From: Bacillota bacterium
GTDB lineage: Bacteria; Bacillota; Clostridia; Peptostreptococcales; Anaerovoracaceae
Assembly (NCBI GenBank): GCA_017432725.1
Contig: JAFRIQ010000035.1
Location: 62,001-126,000, forward strand
Length of the DNA: 64,000 nucleotides
Direction of reading: 5' to 3'
In this document: one piece after another, positions 25,166 to 33,547 of the stretch
Numbering within the stretch: the stretch's first letter is position 1
Layout of the letters: every line of letters starts with the position of its first letter
The notes under the pieces: model-generated
Databases searched by the model: none
Told to the model about the DNA's origin: nothing
Seen by the model: only the letters and a program-made list of their open reading frames with translations
Program-made: the position numbers and the translations under genes

Positions 25166-27157
25166 TTAAAAACCAGTAAGATCGAAAAAGCCTTCCTTGA
25201 GGATATCTCCTCTGAAGTCGGTGCTCTGTTTGATCACTCCCGTATCCCAGTTGTTCACGTCCTTTATCTCGTATCCCTTTTCGAAGACTCCGATAAGGAA
25301 GCCCTCCATGCCCTTCGTATCGACGAGCATGACCCCGTCTTTGATCTCGTAATTCTTGCTCCAGTGGCCGGGATTCCAGCTCCATATATACAGATCGTAG
25401 TCCGTAAAATACTTCTCCGGGATATTGACTACGTTGAATCTGCCTTCTATGAGTTCCACCATGGAATAGGTGAAGCTCTGTTCAAATACGTTGACTCCTT
25501 TTCGCAGATATACGTTAAGGACCGCCTTGCCGTCTTTCACGTGCTCCCTGAGAGACACCGCCGTTTCCTCGCCGATCTCATGTCTTTCAGCTTCGCTTCC
25601 GAAGCTGTAATAGGCTTCGTCGCAGTTTTTCGCTCCGAGGATCACCTCAAGATCGCCTGCGAAAGTGCAGTCTCTCTGGGATATCTGAAGCTGAGGATGC
25701 ACGTCCTTGGATCTCGTCATGACGCAGATGCCGCTGGTATCGAAGCATACCCGGGCTACGCCGTCGCTTACGACTATCTTTTTCCCTGTAAGAGCATCGT
25801 AATAGTTGCCGTTTTCAAGATGGGGCACCGGCACCTTGACTTCCGCTTCCGCGTCTATATCTCCCACGTTCAGTATCAGCGCGCCCTGATCCCCTTCTTT
25901 GACCTTCTCGCAGACGTAGCAGGTATCGGCGGCGGATTCATAGGACTCCGCTCCTACGAAGCGGTTATGAAAGCGGTTGCTGACGGCGACCTCTTCCCTC
26001 TCGAAAGCGTATGATGCCACCTGCCCCACGGTGAGCTCATCTGACGGCCTTGCGTGGAACAGTCCTCCCAGGCCTTTCTTTGCTGCTATGACTGACCAGT
26101 ATTTCGCAACGCGTATATCGGTAAAGTGGGTGTTGGACGTAACGTATTCATCGTGGCTCTCGACCCACGCTATGAGCTTGGCCGGATCGCCGCCCTTAAG
26201 CACCGCGTTTAGTATCTTGGAGGGATCCTTTACCGAAAAGACGCTCTTGAACTGCGATGTGAAGCCGTCGTCGGTCACCAGCATATGATCCGTATAAAGG
26301 GAAAGGCTCCTGCCTGAGGGAGAGCCGAGGATCTCTCCGTATGCGTAGAGATCCTTTCCCGTTTTTTCTTTGTAATATACCCTTGCTTTCTCAAGGGTGT
26401 TATCCCAGAAATCGCTGGGATAATCGGGGTCGGATTCGGTCTCGACGTGCTTTGCGGCATCGAATCTAAATCCGTCTACGCCTGCGTCAATGCACTCTTT
26501 GAGCAGGCTCAGCACTCTTTCCTGAACGTAGGGATTAGCCGTATTGAGATCCGGAAGGTTTCCGTATTGGTAGACCTGGGTCTCCGCGCCTGTTCCTCCC
26601 GCATTTTTGTTGTGATGGAAGGTCAGTCCCGTTCCGTCGACGTCTTCATTTCTGTTCAGGTATATTTTCGGCTCGTATTCGGCGACCAGGGGCGAAACGG
26701 TCGGAGTACCGTCCGCTTCCTTTCCTTCGTCGTCTGTGGTAGCCATATGGTTAACTACTATGTCGGCCAGGATGCATATCCCGTACTTTTCGGCTTCAGC
26801 GCACAGGTCGATGAGGTCCTGCTTGTTTCCCAGCGCCGAGTCGTTGCCTATGGAAAAGCTCAGGGGCTGATAAAACGCCCACCACTGGGCTCCGCCGCTC
26901 TTGGGCTGCTGCACGGGCATCGTAAGCACGTTTTTGAAACCGGCATTGCAGATGTTTTCAAGGTTGTCCGCTATCTCGCGGTAGGTCCAGTTGAATGCGT
27001 GGAGAGTTAGGCCGTCCTCCGCATTCTCCGGCAGAGAATCTGTGTACGTATCTTCGAAATCCTCGAATTCGGGAATATTATCCTTGCCGCTGCCGCAGCC
27101 GGCAAAGGTCAGGACAAGCATCAGAGCCAAGATAAGAGAAATAAGCTGTTTTCTCAT
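25166..27157 (-). CDS. Alpha-amylase lipoprotein (GH13)
   Basis: 663-residue lipoprotein (lipobox LTFAGC) with a GH13 barrel from about 48 to 400. Conserved regions are ADIVVNHMA (131-139), the nucleophile Asp233 in GFRFDAAKH, the acid Glu275 in YGEILG and the stabiliser Asp336 in WVESHDEY. Domain C follows (to about 470, ending GICVMTRS). The last 190 residues contain beta-rich modules (ISQRDCTFAGDLEVILGA onward; later FNVVNIPEKYFTDYDLYIWS), probably starch-binding or Fn3-like. It cleaves internal alpha-1,4 bonds outside the cell. The pullulanase gene is 35 bases downstream, so the two enzymes are co-expressed. Confidence 0.9.
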   Translation of the reverse strand: MRKQLISLILALMLVLTFAGCGSGKDNIPEFEDFEDTYTDSLPENAEDGLTLHAFNWTYREIADNLENICNAGFKNVLTMPVQQPKSGGAQWWAFYQPLSFSIGNDSALGNKQDLIDLCAEAEKYGICILADIVVNHMATTDDEGKEADGTPTVSPLVAEYEPKIYLNRNEDVDGTGLTFHHNKNAGGTGAETQVYQYGNLPDLNTANPYVQERVLSLLKECIDAGVDGFRFDAAKHVETESDPDYPSDFWDNTLEKARVYYKEKTGKDLYAYGEILGSPSGRSLSLYTDHMLVTDDGFTSQFKSVFSVKDPSKILNAVLKGGDPAKLIAWVESHDEYVTSNTHFTDIRVAKYWSVIAAKKGLGGLFHARPSDELTVGQVASYAFEREEVAVSNRFHNRFVGAESYESAADTCYVCEKVKEGDQGALILNVGDIDAEAEVKVPVPHLENGNYYDALTGKKIVVSDGVARVCFDTSGICVMTRSKDVHPQLQISQRDCTFAGDLEVILGAKNCDEAYYSFGSEAERHEIGEETAVSLREHVKDGKAVLNVYLRKGVNVFEQSFTYSMVELIEGRFNVVNIPEKYFTDYDLYIWSWNPGHWSKNYEIKDGVMLVDTKGMEGFLIGVFEKGYEIKDVNNWDTGVIKQSTDFRGDILKEGFFDLTGF

Positions 27158-27203
27158 TGTTTCCCTCCCGAACGAAGAATGAACGCCAATTAAGGCTCAA
27201 TAT

Positions 27204-27237
27204 AAAAACAGAAGGGCTCCATAAAAGAAGCCCTTCT
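27204..27237 (-). terminator. Internal terminator between the starch-locus lipoprotein and amylase genes
   Basis: On the minus strand AGAAGGGCT pairs with AGCCCTTCT across a ten-base loop, followed by GTTTTTATAT. It lies 14 bases after the first gene's stop and no clear promoter follows it, so it would reduce downstream transcription rather than end the operon. Confidence 0.75.
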
Positions 27238-27250
27238 TTGATAAAGTGAA

Positions 27251-28207
27251 CTACTTGAGTTTTGCTTCGACTACAGCGCCGTCTGTAGTGAATGTGATGG
27301 TGACAACATAAGTTCCGTCAGCCTCAGCCTTGAGGTTAGCCTCTCCGTCGCCCCAGCTGTCGTTCCATGCCTTGTCAGCACGTACTTTGAATTCTTCGCC
27401 GGCCTTGAGCTCGACTTCACCCTGCCATACGTTCTCGCCTGCAGATTCCATAGGAATGTCGCCTACATTGCCCCAGTCGGATGCTGCGAAACCGCCGACT
27501 ATGCCGTATGTATGATCTGCGGGAACAAATCCGAATACATAGGGGATGCCTTCCTTAGCTTCCTTGAGTACGAGACCTACGCCATATCCGGGAGCTCCGG
27601 GAGCAGAAGCGTTGGTGTACTGTGCGACTACGACTGTGTAGAGTCCTGCGCCGCCCGTTACAACGGGGTTGTCTGCCCAGGACAGTCCGTTCTCGTCAGG
27701 CTCTTCCTGCCATACAGGATAGAATACCGTATCCGGAGTCAAAGACTCGACATAGGATACCTTCGGATCGCTGATCCAAACGTCCTCAGAATAGACCTTG
27801 TTGCTTCCGTCTACTTCAGCTGTGCACTGTGCGATCTTGAATGCATAGGAACCGTTTGCCTTACCGACTTCTCCGTCCTTTACGAACTTTGCGGACCAGC
27901 CAGCGTCAACTGTTCCGAAAATAAGATCGGTGGTATAAAGGTACTTGACGTCCTTTCCCTTGAGAGTCTCATAGAGTCCCTTGTCGATCTTCTTTACGTC
28001 TTCGACAGTGATAGCCTTAAGAGCTGACTTCTCATAAACTTCTGTGGACTTTCCGCCCCAGCCGTTCTCTGTTCCGTCTGCCAGGAGATACTGGCCGTGA
28101 GCTACCCATGCTTCGTGTGTTTCATCAGCCAGCGGCTTTCCTTTTCCGCATGCTGCGAATGAGAGAACCATCACGAGAGCAAGTACGATTGCTAATACTT
28201 TTTTCAT
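27251..28207 (-). CDS. Putative starch-binding lipoprotein heading the starch operon
   Basis: 318 residues with a lipobox signal peptide (LSFAACG) and no enzyme motif. The C-terminal 95 residues (YGIVGGFAASDWGNVGDIPM ... VWQGEVELKAGEEFKVRADK ... SWGDGEANLKAEADGTY) resemble the SusE/SusF or X25-type starch-binding fold, with Trp and Asn/Asp positions that contact glucans. The N-terminal 210 residues are unfamiliar and contain several exposed Trp and Tyr (WVAHGQYLLADGTENGWGG, VFYPVWQEEPDENGLSW). It has its own strong promoter, and a terminator directly after it suggests higher expression than the enzymes. Inferred role: holding starch or maltodextrin at the cell surface. Confidence 0.72.
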   Translation of the reverse strand: MKKVLAIVLALVMVLSFAACGKGKPLADETHEAWVAHGQYLLADGTENGWGGKSTEVYEKSALKAITVEDVKKIDKGLYETLKGKDVKYLYTTDLIFGTVDAGWSAKFVKDGEVGKANGSYAFKIAQCTAEVDGSNKVYSEDVWISDPKVSYVESLTPDTVFYPVWQEEPDENGLSWADNPVVTGGAGLYTVVVAQYTNASAPGAPGYGVGLVLKEAKEGIPYVFGFVPADHTYGIVGGFAASDWGNVGDIPMESAGENVWQGEVELKAGEEFKVRADKAWNDSWGDGEANLKAEADGTYVVTITFTTDGAVVEAKLK

Positions 28208-28230
28208 AATAAAATCCTCCTAATATATCT

Positions 28231-28251
28231 GTTTACAGATATCTTGTAAAC
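28231..28251 (-). promoter_or_regulatory. Palindrome in the starch operon leader
   Basis: Inverted repeat GTTTACA-N7-TGTAAAC located between the promoter and the AGGAGG site of the first starch gene. It overlaps a second palindrome (ATATCTGT/ACAGATAT). It could be a repressor operator or an mRNA hairpin that hides or stabilises the 5' end; nothing in the window decides between them. Confidence 0.5.
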
Positions 28252-28268
28252 TACTTATATCTACTATA

Positions 28269-28297
28269 ATTTTAGCCACATGTGTGTATCGTTTCAA
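28269..28297 (-). promoter_or_regulatory. Starch operon promoter
   Basis: -35 TTGAAA (28297-28292), 17-bp spacer, -10 TAAAAT (28274-28269) on the minus strand. It is a good sigma-A match about 60 bases before the start codon. Confidence 0.75.
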
Positions 28298-28383
28298 GAG
28301 ATTATTTAGAAAATCGCCCAAAAAACTTCTCAGTTTTTGTTGATTTACCACAACTATTTTATGGCGCTTGGTTTGAGAAAAAC

Positions 28384-28413
28384 AAAAATCGGCTTGTCAA
28401 TAGGCAAACCGAT
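28384..28413 (-). terminator. Terminator after tsaC
   Basis: On the minus strand ATCGGTTTG pairs with CAAGCCGAT (one G-U pair), followed by TTTTTGTTTTT. It separates the cls-tsaC operon from the starch promoter. Confidence 0.85.
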
Positions 28414-28451
28414 CAATAAGCCAAAAAATCCCGCAGCCGTTCCAATTACTG

Positions 28452-29438
28452 CTATTTCTCGATATTGTACCCTGCGGATTTGAGCACTCTGTTCATGACG
28501 GAGAAGCTTAGGCTGTCTCCTTCGGGCAGAGGGACCACGAAAATGATGTCCATACCCTGCGCGTCGAACTCCCTGAGTTTGGCAAAAAAGCTTTTCGCGT
28601 CAGGCTTTTTTATGAACCCTACTTTCTTTCCCTTCGCTCTTTCTTCCGACACTCTTGCCTCGAGCTTTTCTTCCGGAACTATTCGCATCTCGGCTTTTGG
28701 AGCGTAGTGCCTGTATTTCTGTCCCGGCGCCATAGGGTGGTAATCCGGATCTTCCGAGGGTTTTTCAAAAAGAGCCTTGTCGTAAGTCACTTCTTCTCCG
28801 GTCACAGCGCTTATCATCTCAGGTGTGATGAGACCGGGTCTGAGTACGGTCATGGTCCTGAGATCCAGTACGGTGGACTCTATGCCTCCTTCGCAGGGAT
28901 CTCCCGCTATGATACCGTCGATCTTTCCGTCAAGGTCGTATCTCACGTGCAGCCAGCTCGTAGGACTGGGACGGCCGGAAATATTGGCCGAAGGTCCGGC
29001 AAGGAGAGTGCCTGAATACTCTATGAGCTTCAGCGTCGCATCCGAAGCAGGCATCCTGACGGCAACGGTACCGAGACCTCCCGTGGTCTCGTAAGGGACT
29101 TCATCTCTCTTAGGGAATATCATGGTAAGAGGACCCGGCCAGAATGCTTCAGAGAGTTTCTCCGCAAGTCTCTGCATCCTTTTTTCCTTCTCATCGTCAA
29201 ATACCGCCGTGAGCCTTTTAAGATCTCCGAACTTGGCAATATGAACTATAAGGGGGTTGTCCGATGGACGCCCCTTTGCGGCGTAAGCCTTTTTCGCGGC
29301 GCCTGGGTCGAAAGCATCCGCGCCCAGTCCGTATACGGTCTCCGTTGGGAATGCGACCAGTCCGCCTTCCGAAAGCACCTTGGCCGCCGCTTTCAGATCT
29401 TCTTCACTTGTGGTGTATATGTATGTTTCTTTGCTCAT
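28452..29438 (-). CDS. tsaC: Threonylcarbamoyl-AMP synthase (Sua5/YwlC type)
   Basis: 328-residue long form (Sua5/YwlC), making L-threonylcarbamoyladenylate from Thr, bicarbonate and ATP for the t6A37 modification of ANN-decoding tRNAs. The YrdC domain spans about 10-200, with the opening GGLVAFPTETVYGLGADAFD, the KGRPSDNPLIVHI motif and SANISGRPSPTSW. The Sua5 C-terminal domain (about 215-328) starts after a linker containing PMAPGQKYRHYAP. The ATG lies 12 bases after the dipeptidase stop in the cls operon. Confidence 0.93.
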   Translation of the reverse strand: MSKETYIYTTSEEDLKAAAKVLSEGGLVAFPTETVYGLGADAFDPGAAKKAYAAKGRPSDNPLIVHIAKFGDLKRLTAVFDDEKEKRMQRLAEKLSEAFWPGPLTMIFPKRDEVPYETTGGLGTVAVRMPASDATLKLIEYSGTLLAGPSANISGRPSPTSWLHVRYDLDGKIDGIIAGDPCEGGIESTVLDLRTMTVLRPGLITPEMISAVTGEEVTYDKALFEKPSEDPDYHPMAPGQKYRHYAPKAEMRIVPEEKLEARVSEERAKGKKVGFIKKPDAKSFFAKLREFDAQGMDIIFVVPLPEGDSLSFSVMNRVLKSAGYNIEK

Positions 29439-29450
29439 GCCAAAGTTTTG

Positions 29451-30404
29451 TTATTGCTCGCTCAATACCCTGAGGAAGTTTCCGTGATTGATCTTGTCTA
29501 TCTCGTCGTCTGTGAATTCCTTTGAAAGAAGATCCAGTATCATAGGCATGCCCGCGTAATCCTTGAAATCCTGATTGGGAGCGATACCGTCGAAATCGGA
29601 TCCCCATGCGAGAACGTCTATGCCAGCAACGTTTCTGAAGTGGACGAGGTGTCTGACCACGTCCTTTGCGAAAGCGTGGTCTTTATCGTCTGTCAGGAAC
29701 TCTGCGCAGAAATTGATACCTACGACTCCGCCTTTGTCAGCCAGAGCCCTGAGCTGATCGTCGGTAAGGTTCCTCTGATGATCTCTGAGCGCCCTTGCGC
29801 AGCTGTGGCTTGCCGCAAAGGGTTTTGAGCTTTCCCGCACTACGTCCCAGAAACCTCCCTCGGAGAGGTGGGACACGTCGACTATCATTCCCAGTTCGTT
29901 CATACGGTGGACCGCGTCGATACCGAAAGGTTTCAGACCTTTTTTATGGAGCTCCGGGTCTGCGCTGTTGGGAAAGCCCAGAGAGTTTTCCCAGTTCCAT
30001 GTAAGAGTAAGCATACGGACTCCGTCTTCGTACATCTCGTCTACTCTTTCCATCTTTCCGTCTATACCTATACCGTCCTCGACGGTCAGGAGCGCCGACA
30101 TATATCCGTCCTCCGCGTTTTTCTTTATGTCTTCCGCCGAGTACGCTCTCCTGAGCACGTCAGAGCTTTCATCGACGCATTTGTTCCAGCAGGACAGCAT
30201 ATCCTTGTAGAGTTCCCAGGGGGTACGGCCGTCTCTTGCCAAATGCCCGTCGGTGGGAAGGAAAAGAGCCAGCGCCTGAGCCATGCATCCGCCCTTCTGG
30301 AGCTTTTCGATGTTTATCTGCCCTCCGAATTCCCTGAGCGAGACCTTTTTGAAATAGCAGCCCATCATAGTGTCGCAGTGAAGATCGATGATATCGAATG
30401 CCAT
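29451..30404 (-). CDS. Membrane dipeptidase-like hydrolase (peptidase M19)
   Basis: 317-residue TIM-barrel metallohydrolase of the renal dipeptidase family. The metal motif DLHCDT (7-12) supplies His and Asp ligands. The bridging Glu is in LLTVEDGIGI near 107-117. Later ligands are His in IVDVSHLSEGGFWD and SHSCARAL (near 178 and 199). The protein closes with AWGSDFDGIAPN (near 273). Members cleave L,D- or D-configured dipeptides and some other amide substrates. No signal peptide is present, so the enzyme is cytoplasmic. AAAGGAG precedes the ATG, 33 bases after cls. Confidence 0.9.
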   Translation of the reverse strand: MAFDIIDLHCDTMMGCYFKKVSLREFGGQINIEKLQKGGCMAQALALFLPTDGHLARDGRTPWELYKDMLSCWNKCVDESSDVLRRAYSAEDIKKNAEDGYMSALLTVEDGIGIDGKMERVDEMYEDGVRMLTLTWNWENSLGFPNSADPELHKKGLKPFGIDAVHRMNELGMIVDVSHLSEGGFWDVVRESSKPFAASHSCARALRDHQRNLTDDQLRALADKGGVVGINFCAEFLTDDKDHAFAKDVVRHLVHFRNVAGIDVLAWGSDFDGIAPNQDFKDYAGMPMILDLLSKEFTDDEIDKINHGNFLRVLSEQ

Positions 30405-30437
30405 AGTGATTCTCCTTTATAAATAATATTTTCTAAA

Positions 30438-31958
30438 TTACATAAGCGGTGCGAAAACACGCAGACATGAAATGAGGAAATCCCTGACTATACCCCAGTT
30501 GCAGTCTTCGAGAGTTATTTCTCTGCTCTCACCCATGCTGGCGCAGAAGTCTTTTTTCACCTCTTTGATCTCGTCGCAGCCGTAAAAGTAGAGACCGTTT
30601 TCGAACTGCAGATACATGCTCCTGTAATCCAGGTTCACCGTCCCCACCGTGGCGATCTTGTCATCGCTGACGAAGACCTTCGAATGGAGGAAACCCGGCT
30701 CGTACTCATATATCTTTACGCCGCCCTTAAGGAGCGGTTTGTAGTAGGACTTGGTTATTGCCCATACCATCCTTTTATCCGGGATGCCCGGAGTGATGAT
30801 CCTTACGTCGACCCCTCTTTTTGCCGCGAAGGTCAGCGTATTCATCAGTTCGTTGTCAACGATGAGATAAGGAGTGAATATATAGCAGTACTTCGAAGCC
30901 TGGTTCATTATACCCTGGCATATATCCTGCGACACCCTCGAATCGTCGAGAGGCGAATCGCAGTACGGCGCCACGTAGCCTTTAATAGGAGGTATATCGA
31001 TATCCGCCTTGAACGCTTTGAAATCCTCGTCTTCTTTTCTAAGAGCGTTCCAATGGGACAGGAACATGACGGTCATGGACCAGACGGATTCTCCCTTTAT
31101 GCAGATTATGTTGTCCTTCCACTTTCCGAAACGCTTCTTTACGTTGATGTATTCGTCGGAGATATTGATCCCTCCGGAAAAAGCAATCTTGCCGTCTATG
31201 ACCATGATCTTTCTGTGGTCTCTGCGGTTCATGAGAGTGTTGAGCACGGGATGGACTTTGTTGAAACTTATACATTTTATGCCCCTGCTCTCCATCTTCC
31301 TCGTATACGACTCGGGCAGTGAGAAGAAAGAACCCATGTCATCGTAAATGACCCTTACGTCGACGCCTTCCTTTGCCTTTCGCTCAAGTATATCGAGTAT
31401 ATTCTCCCACATCACTCCTTCGCCGATTATGAAATACTCCATAAAGATGAATCTCTCGGCTTTTTCCAGTTCGTCGAGCATGTGAGGGTAACCGAGCTCT
31501 CCCAGAGGATAATAGGTGCACCCCTGATTTCTGTAAAAGGGAAAACTCTCTGACCTGGATATATAGTGGAACTGTCCGGCATACTGAGGCTCGAAGCGTT
31601 CCATCTCGCCGAGAACTACGTCGTTCTGGAAATAGTACCTCTTTGAATCCTCGGCACTTTCCTTAAGATCTTTGAAGGTCTTGCTGAGCATCATCCTTCC
31701 GCCCAGCAGGACGTACATGAGCGTTCCGGGAACCGGAAGGAGCTCGATGAACAGTATCCATATGAGGTCTGATGAGATACTTTTGCTGTTTCTGATGATG
31801 TTCAGGACTACGAAAGCTCCTATTATACGAAGGACCAGTTCTATGGTGGCGGCATAATTGCCCGCCCATTTGAAAAGCGAAAGTATGATGAATACTTCCA
31901 GCACCATCGCCAGTAATATGAATACGACTCTGCTAAGTATGATTTTTAATATCTTCAT
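30438..31958 (-). CDS. cls: Cardiolipin synthase
   Basis: 506-residue phospholipase D-type cardiolipin synthase. Two N-terminal helices (about 8-55) are followed by two HKD motifs: HRKIMVIDGKIAFSGG near 255 and HSKVFVSDDKIATVGT near 435, each with the downstream Asn/Glu pattern. It condenses two phosphatidylglycerol molecules in the membrane. The -10 box TATAAT ends only six bases before the ATG and no ribosome binding site exists, so the mRNA is predicted to be leaderless. It heads an operon with the M19 dipeptidase and tsaC. Confidence 0.93.
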   Translation of the reverse strand: MKILKIILSRVVFILLAMVLEVFIILSLFKWAGNYAATIELVLRIIGAFVVLNIIRNSKSISSDLIWILFIELLPVPGTLMYVLLGGRMMLSKTFKDLKESAEDSKRYYFQNDVVLGEMERFEPQYAGQFHYISRSESFPFYRNQGCTYYPLGELGYPHMLDELEKAERFIFMEYFIIGEGVMWENILDILERKAKEGVDVRVIYDDMGSFFSLPESYTRKMESRGIKCISFNKVHPVLNTLMNRRDHRKIMVIDGKIAFSGGINISDEYINVKKRFGKWKDNIICIKGESVWSMTVMFLSHWNALRKEDEDFKAFKADIDIPPIKGYVAPYCDSPLDDSRVSQDICQGIMNQASKYCYIFTPYLIVDNELMNTLTFAAKRGVDVRIITPGIPDKRMVWAITKSYYKPLLKGGVKIYEYEPGFLHSKVFVSDDKIATVGTVNLDYRSMYLQFENGLYFYGCDEIKEVKKDFCASMGESREITLEDCNWGIVRDFLISCLRVFAPLM

Positions 31959-31964
31959 GTCTTT

Positions 31965-31973
31965 ATTATATCA
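31965..31973 (-). promoter_or_regulatory. cls promoter, probably giving a leaderless mRNA
   Basis: TGATATAAT on the minus strand with the -10 ending six bases before the ATG. The usual start distance would place the first transcribed base at or next to the A of ATG. Confidence 0.6.
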
Positions 31974-31985
31974 AATATCCGTCTC

Positions 31986-31996
31986 TGTGGTATAAT
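31986..31996 (+). promoter_or_regulatory. tyrS promoter
   Basis: TGTGGTATAAT, a TRTG-extended -10 on the plus strand, divergent from the cls promoter 15 bases away. It gives a leader of about 27 bases containing AGGAG. No T-box is present. Confidence 0.65.
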
Positions 31997-32029
31997 GCTT
32001 AGACAATATATATGAACAGGAGAAAACAG

Positions 32030-33343
32030 ATGTTCCAGATCCCGGACAACGTAAGCAAACATACGAACGTATACGACGTTCTTAAAGAGCGCGGTTTCAT
32101 CGAGCAGACCACCGACGACGAAGGCATAAGAGAGCTCCTCGGAAAAGAGAAGGTCAAATTCTACATAGGCTTCGACGCCACGGCTGACTGCCTTCACGTA
32201 GGCCATTTCATGCAGGTCATAATCATGATGTACATGCAGAAGTACGGACACACCCCCGTGGTCCTCATAGGCGGCGGCACCACCATGATAGGCGACCCCT
32301 CCGGAAGGACCGACGCAAGGCAGATGATGACCACCGAGCAGATAGATAAGAACGCGGAGAATTTCAAGCACCTCTTCGATCGTTTCCTCGTATTCGACGA
32401 CGAGTGGAAGCATATAAAGTCGGAAGGCGTCCTCGCGAAAGGCGGCCAGAACAAGGAGCCTGAGGAAGGCAAAGCCATATGCGTGAACAACGCCGACTGG
32501 CTCAGAAACGTCAACTATCTCGAATTCATGAGAGACATAGGTTCCAGATTCTCCGTCAACGACATGCTGAGAGCCGAGTGCTTCAAGCAGAGAATGGAGA
32601 AAGGACTTTCCTTCCTCGAATTCAACTATATGCTCCTGCAGGCCTACGACTTCTACTGCCTCGCGAGAGATATAAACTGCAAGATAGAATTCGGCGGTAA
32701 CGACCAGTGGTCCAACATACTGGCCGGAAGGGACCTTGCAAGAAGGCTCCTCGGCAAAGACGACTACTACGGCATGACCTTCGCCCTTCTCACCAAGTCC
32801 GACGGGACCAAGATGGGCAAGAGCCAGGCTGGAGCCCTCTGGCTGGACGCCGCAAAATGCAGCCCCTACGATTTTTACCAGTACTGGAGGAACGTGGAGG
32901 ACGCGGACGTGGAAAAATGTCTGCGCATGCTCACTTTCCTGCCTCTTGAGGAGATAGCGGAACTCACCGCCCACAAGGACGAGCGCATCAACCACGCAAA
33001 GGAAATTCTCGCATACGAGGTCACAAGACTTGTACACGGCGACGAAGAAGCATCGAAGGCCCAGGAAGCTGCAAGAGCAGCATTCTCAGGCGGCGCTTCC
33101 GCCAACATGCCCACGGTCAAAGTGGAGCTCCCCGATGAAGGTATGGGTATAGTCGCCCTCATGAAGGCGACGGGCCTCGTCCCCAGCAACGGCGAAGGCT
33201 TCAGGACCATCGAACAGGGCGGTCTCTCCATCAACGGAGAAAAGGTCTCCGACACGAAACTTCTGGTGACGAAGGAGATGTTCAAGGACGGACCCATCAT
33301 CCTGAAGAAAGGAAAGAAGACCTTCCTCAAAGTCGAGATATAA
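32030..33343 (+). CDS. tyrS: Tyrosine--tRNA ligase
   Basis: 437-residue class I synthetase charging tRNA-Tyr. The HIGH-like motif is HVGH in ADCLHVGHFMQV (near 58) and the KMSKS-like loop is KMGKS near 264. Tyrosine-recognition residues appear in LLQAYDFYCL and GGNDQWSNI. The C-terminal S4-like RNA-binding domain (about 370-437) contains GLVPSNGEGFRTIEQGGLSI. The ATG at 32012 is rejected because the AGGAG site lies between it and the ATG at 32030. It is monocistronic with its own promoter and terminator. Confidence 0.95.
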   Translation: MFQIPDNVSKHTNVYDVLKERGFIEQTTDDEGIRELLGKEKVKFYIGFDATADCLHVGHFMQVIIMMYMQKYGHTPVVLIGGGTTMIGDPSGRTDARQMMTTEQIDKNAENFKHLFDRFLVFDDEWKHIKSEGVLAKGGQNKEPEEGKAICVNNADWLRNVNYLEFMRDIGSRFSVNDMLRAECFKQRMEKGLSFLEFNYMLLQAYDFYCLARDINCKIEFGGNDQWSNILAGRDLARRLLGKDDYYGMTFALLTKSDGTKMGKSQAGALWLDAAKCSPYDFYQYWRNVEDADVEKCLRMLTFLPLEEIAELTAHKDERINHAKEILAYEVTRLVHGDEEASKAQEAARAAFSGGASANMPTVKVELPDEGMGIVALMKATGLVPSNGEGFRTIEQGGLSINGEKVSDTKLLVTKEMFKDGPIILKKGKKTFLKVEI

Positions 33344-33357
33344 GAAAAAGTACTATT

Positions 33358-33380
33358 CCGGGGCACAGCCCCGGTTTTTT
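33358..33380 (+). terminator. tyrS terminator
   Basis: Stem CCGGGGC / GCCCCGG (33358-33364 with 33368-33374), loop ACA, followed by six Ts. Confidence 0.93.
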
Positions 33381-33466
33381 GTATGCAAAAGTTCTTGATC
33401 CAGAATATATCCCGCTATATCATCCAAATCGAATCATTAGGACGGGCTATCTCCGCAGGCGCATGT

Positions 33467-33496
33467 TTGACATCATTTTCAGGCAAAAGGTATACT
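33467..33496 (+). promoter_or_regulatory. Promoter of the TrsM-like methyltransferase gene
   Basis: Perfect -35 TTGACA (33467-33472), 18-bp spacer, -10 TATACT (33491-33496). It is the best -35 in the window. About 80 bases between the tyrS terminator and this promoter hold nothing recognisable. Confidence 0.75.
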
Positions 33497-33547
33497 TTAG
33501 ATGTAAGCAGCTGATATATGACCAAATGGGTATTTGGGAGGTATAGT

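Noticed and set aside
31955..33037. 360-codon minus-strand open frame across tyrS
   Set aside because: Antisense to tyrS, which has intact HVGH and KMGKS motifs.
33384..33466. Possible gene remnant between tyrS and the methyltransferase gene
   Set aside because: Only 83 bases, no frame with recognisable similarity and no repeats.
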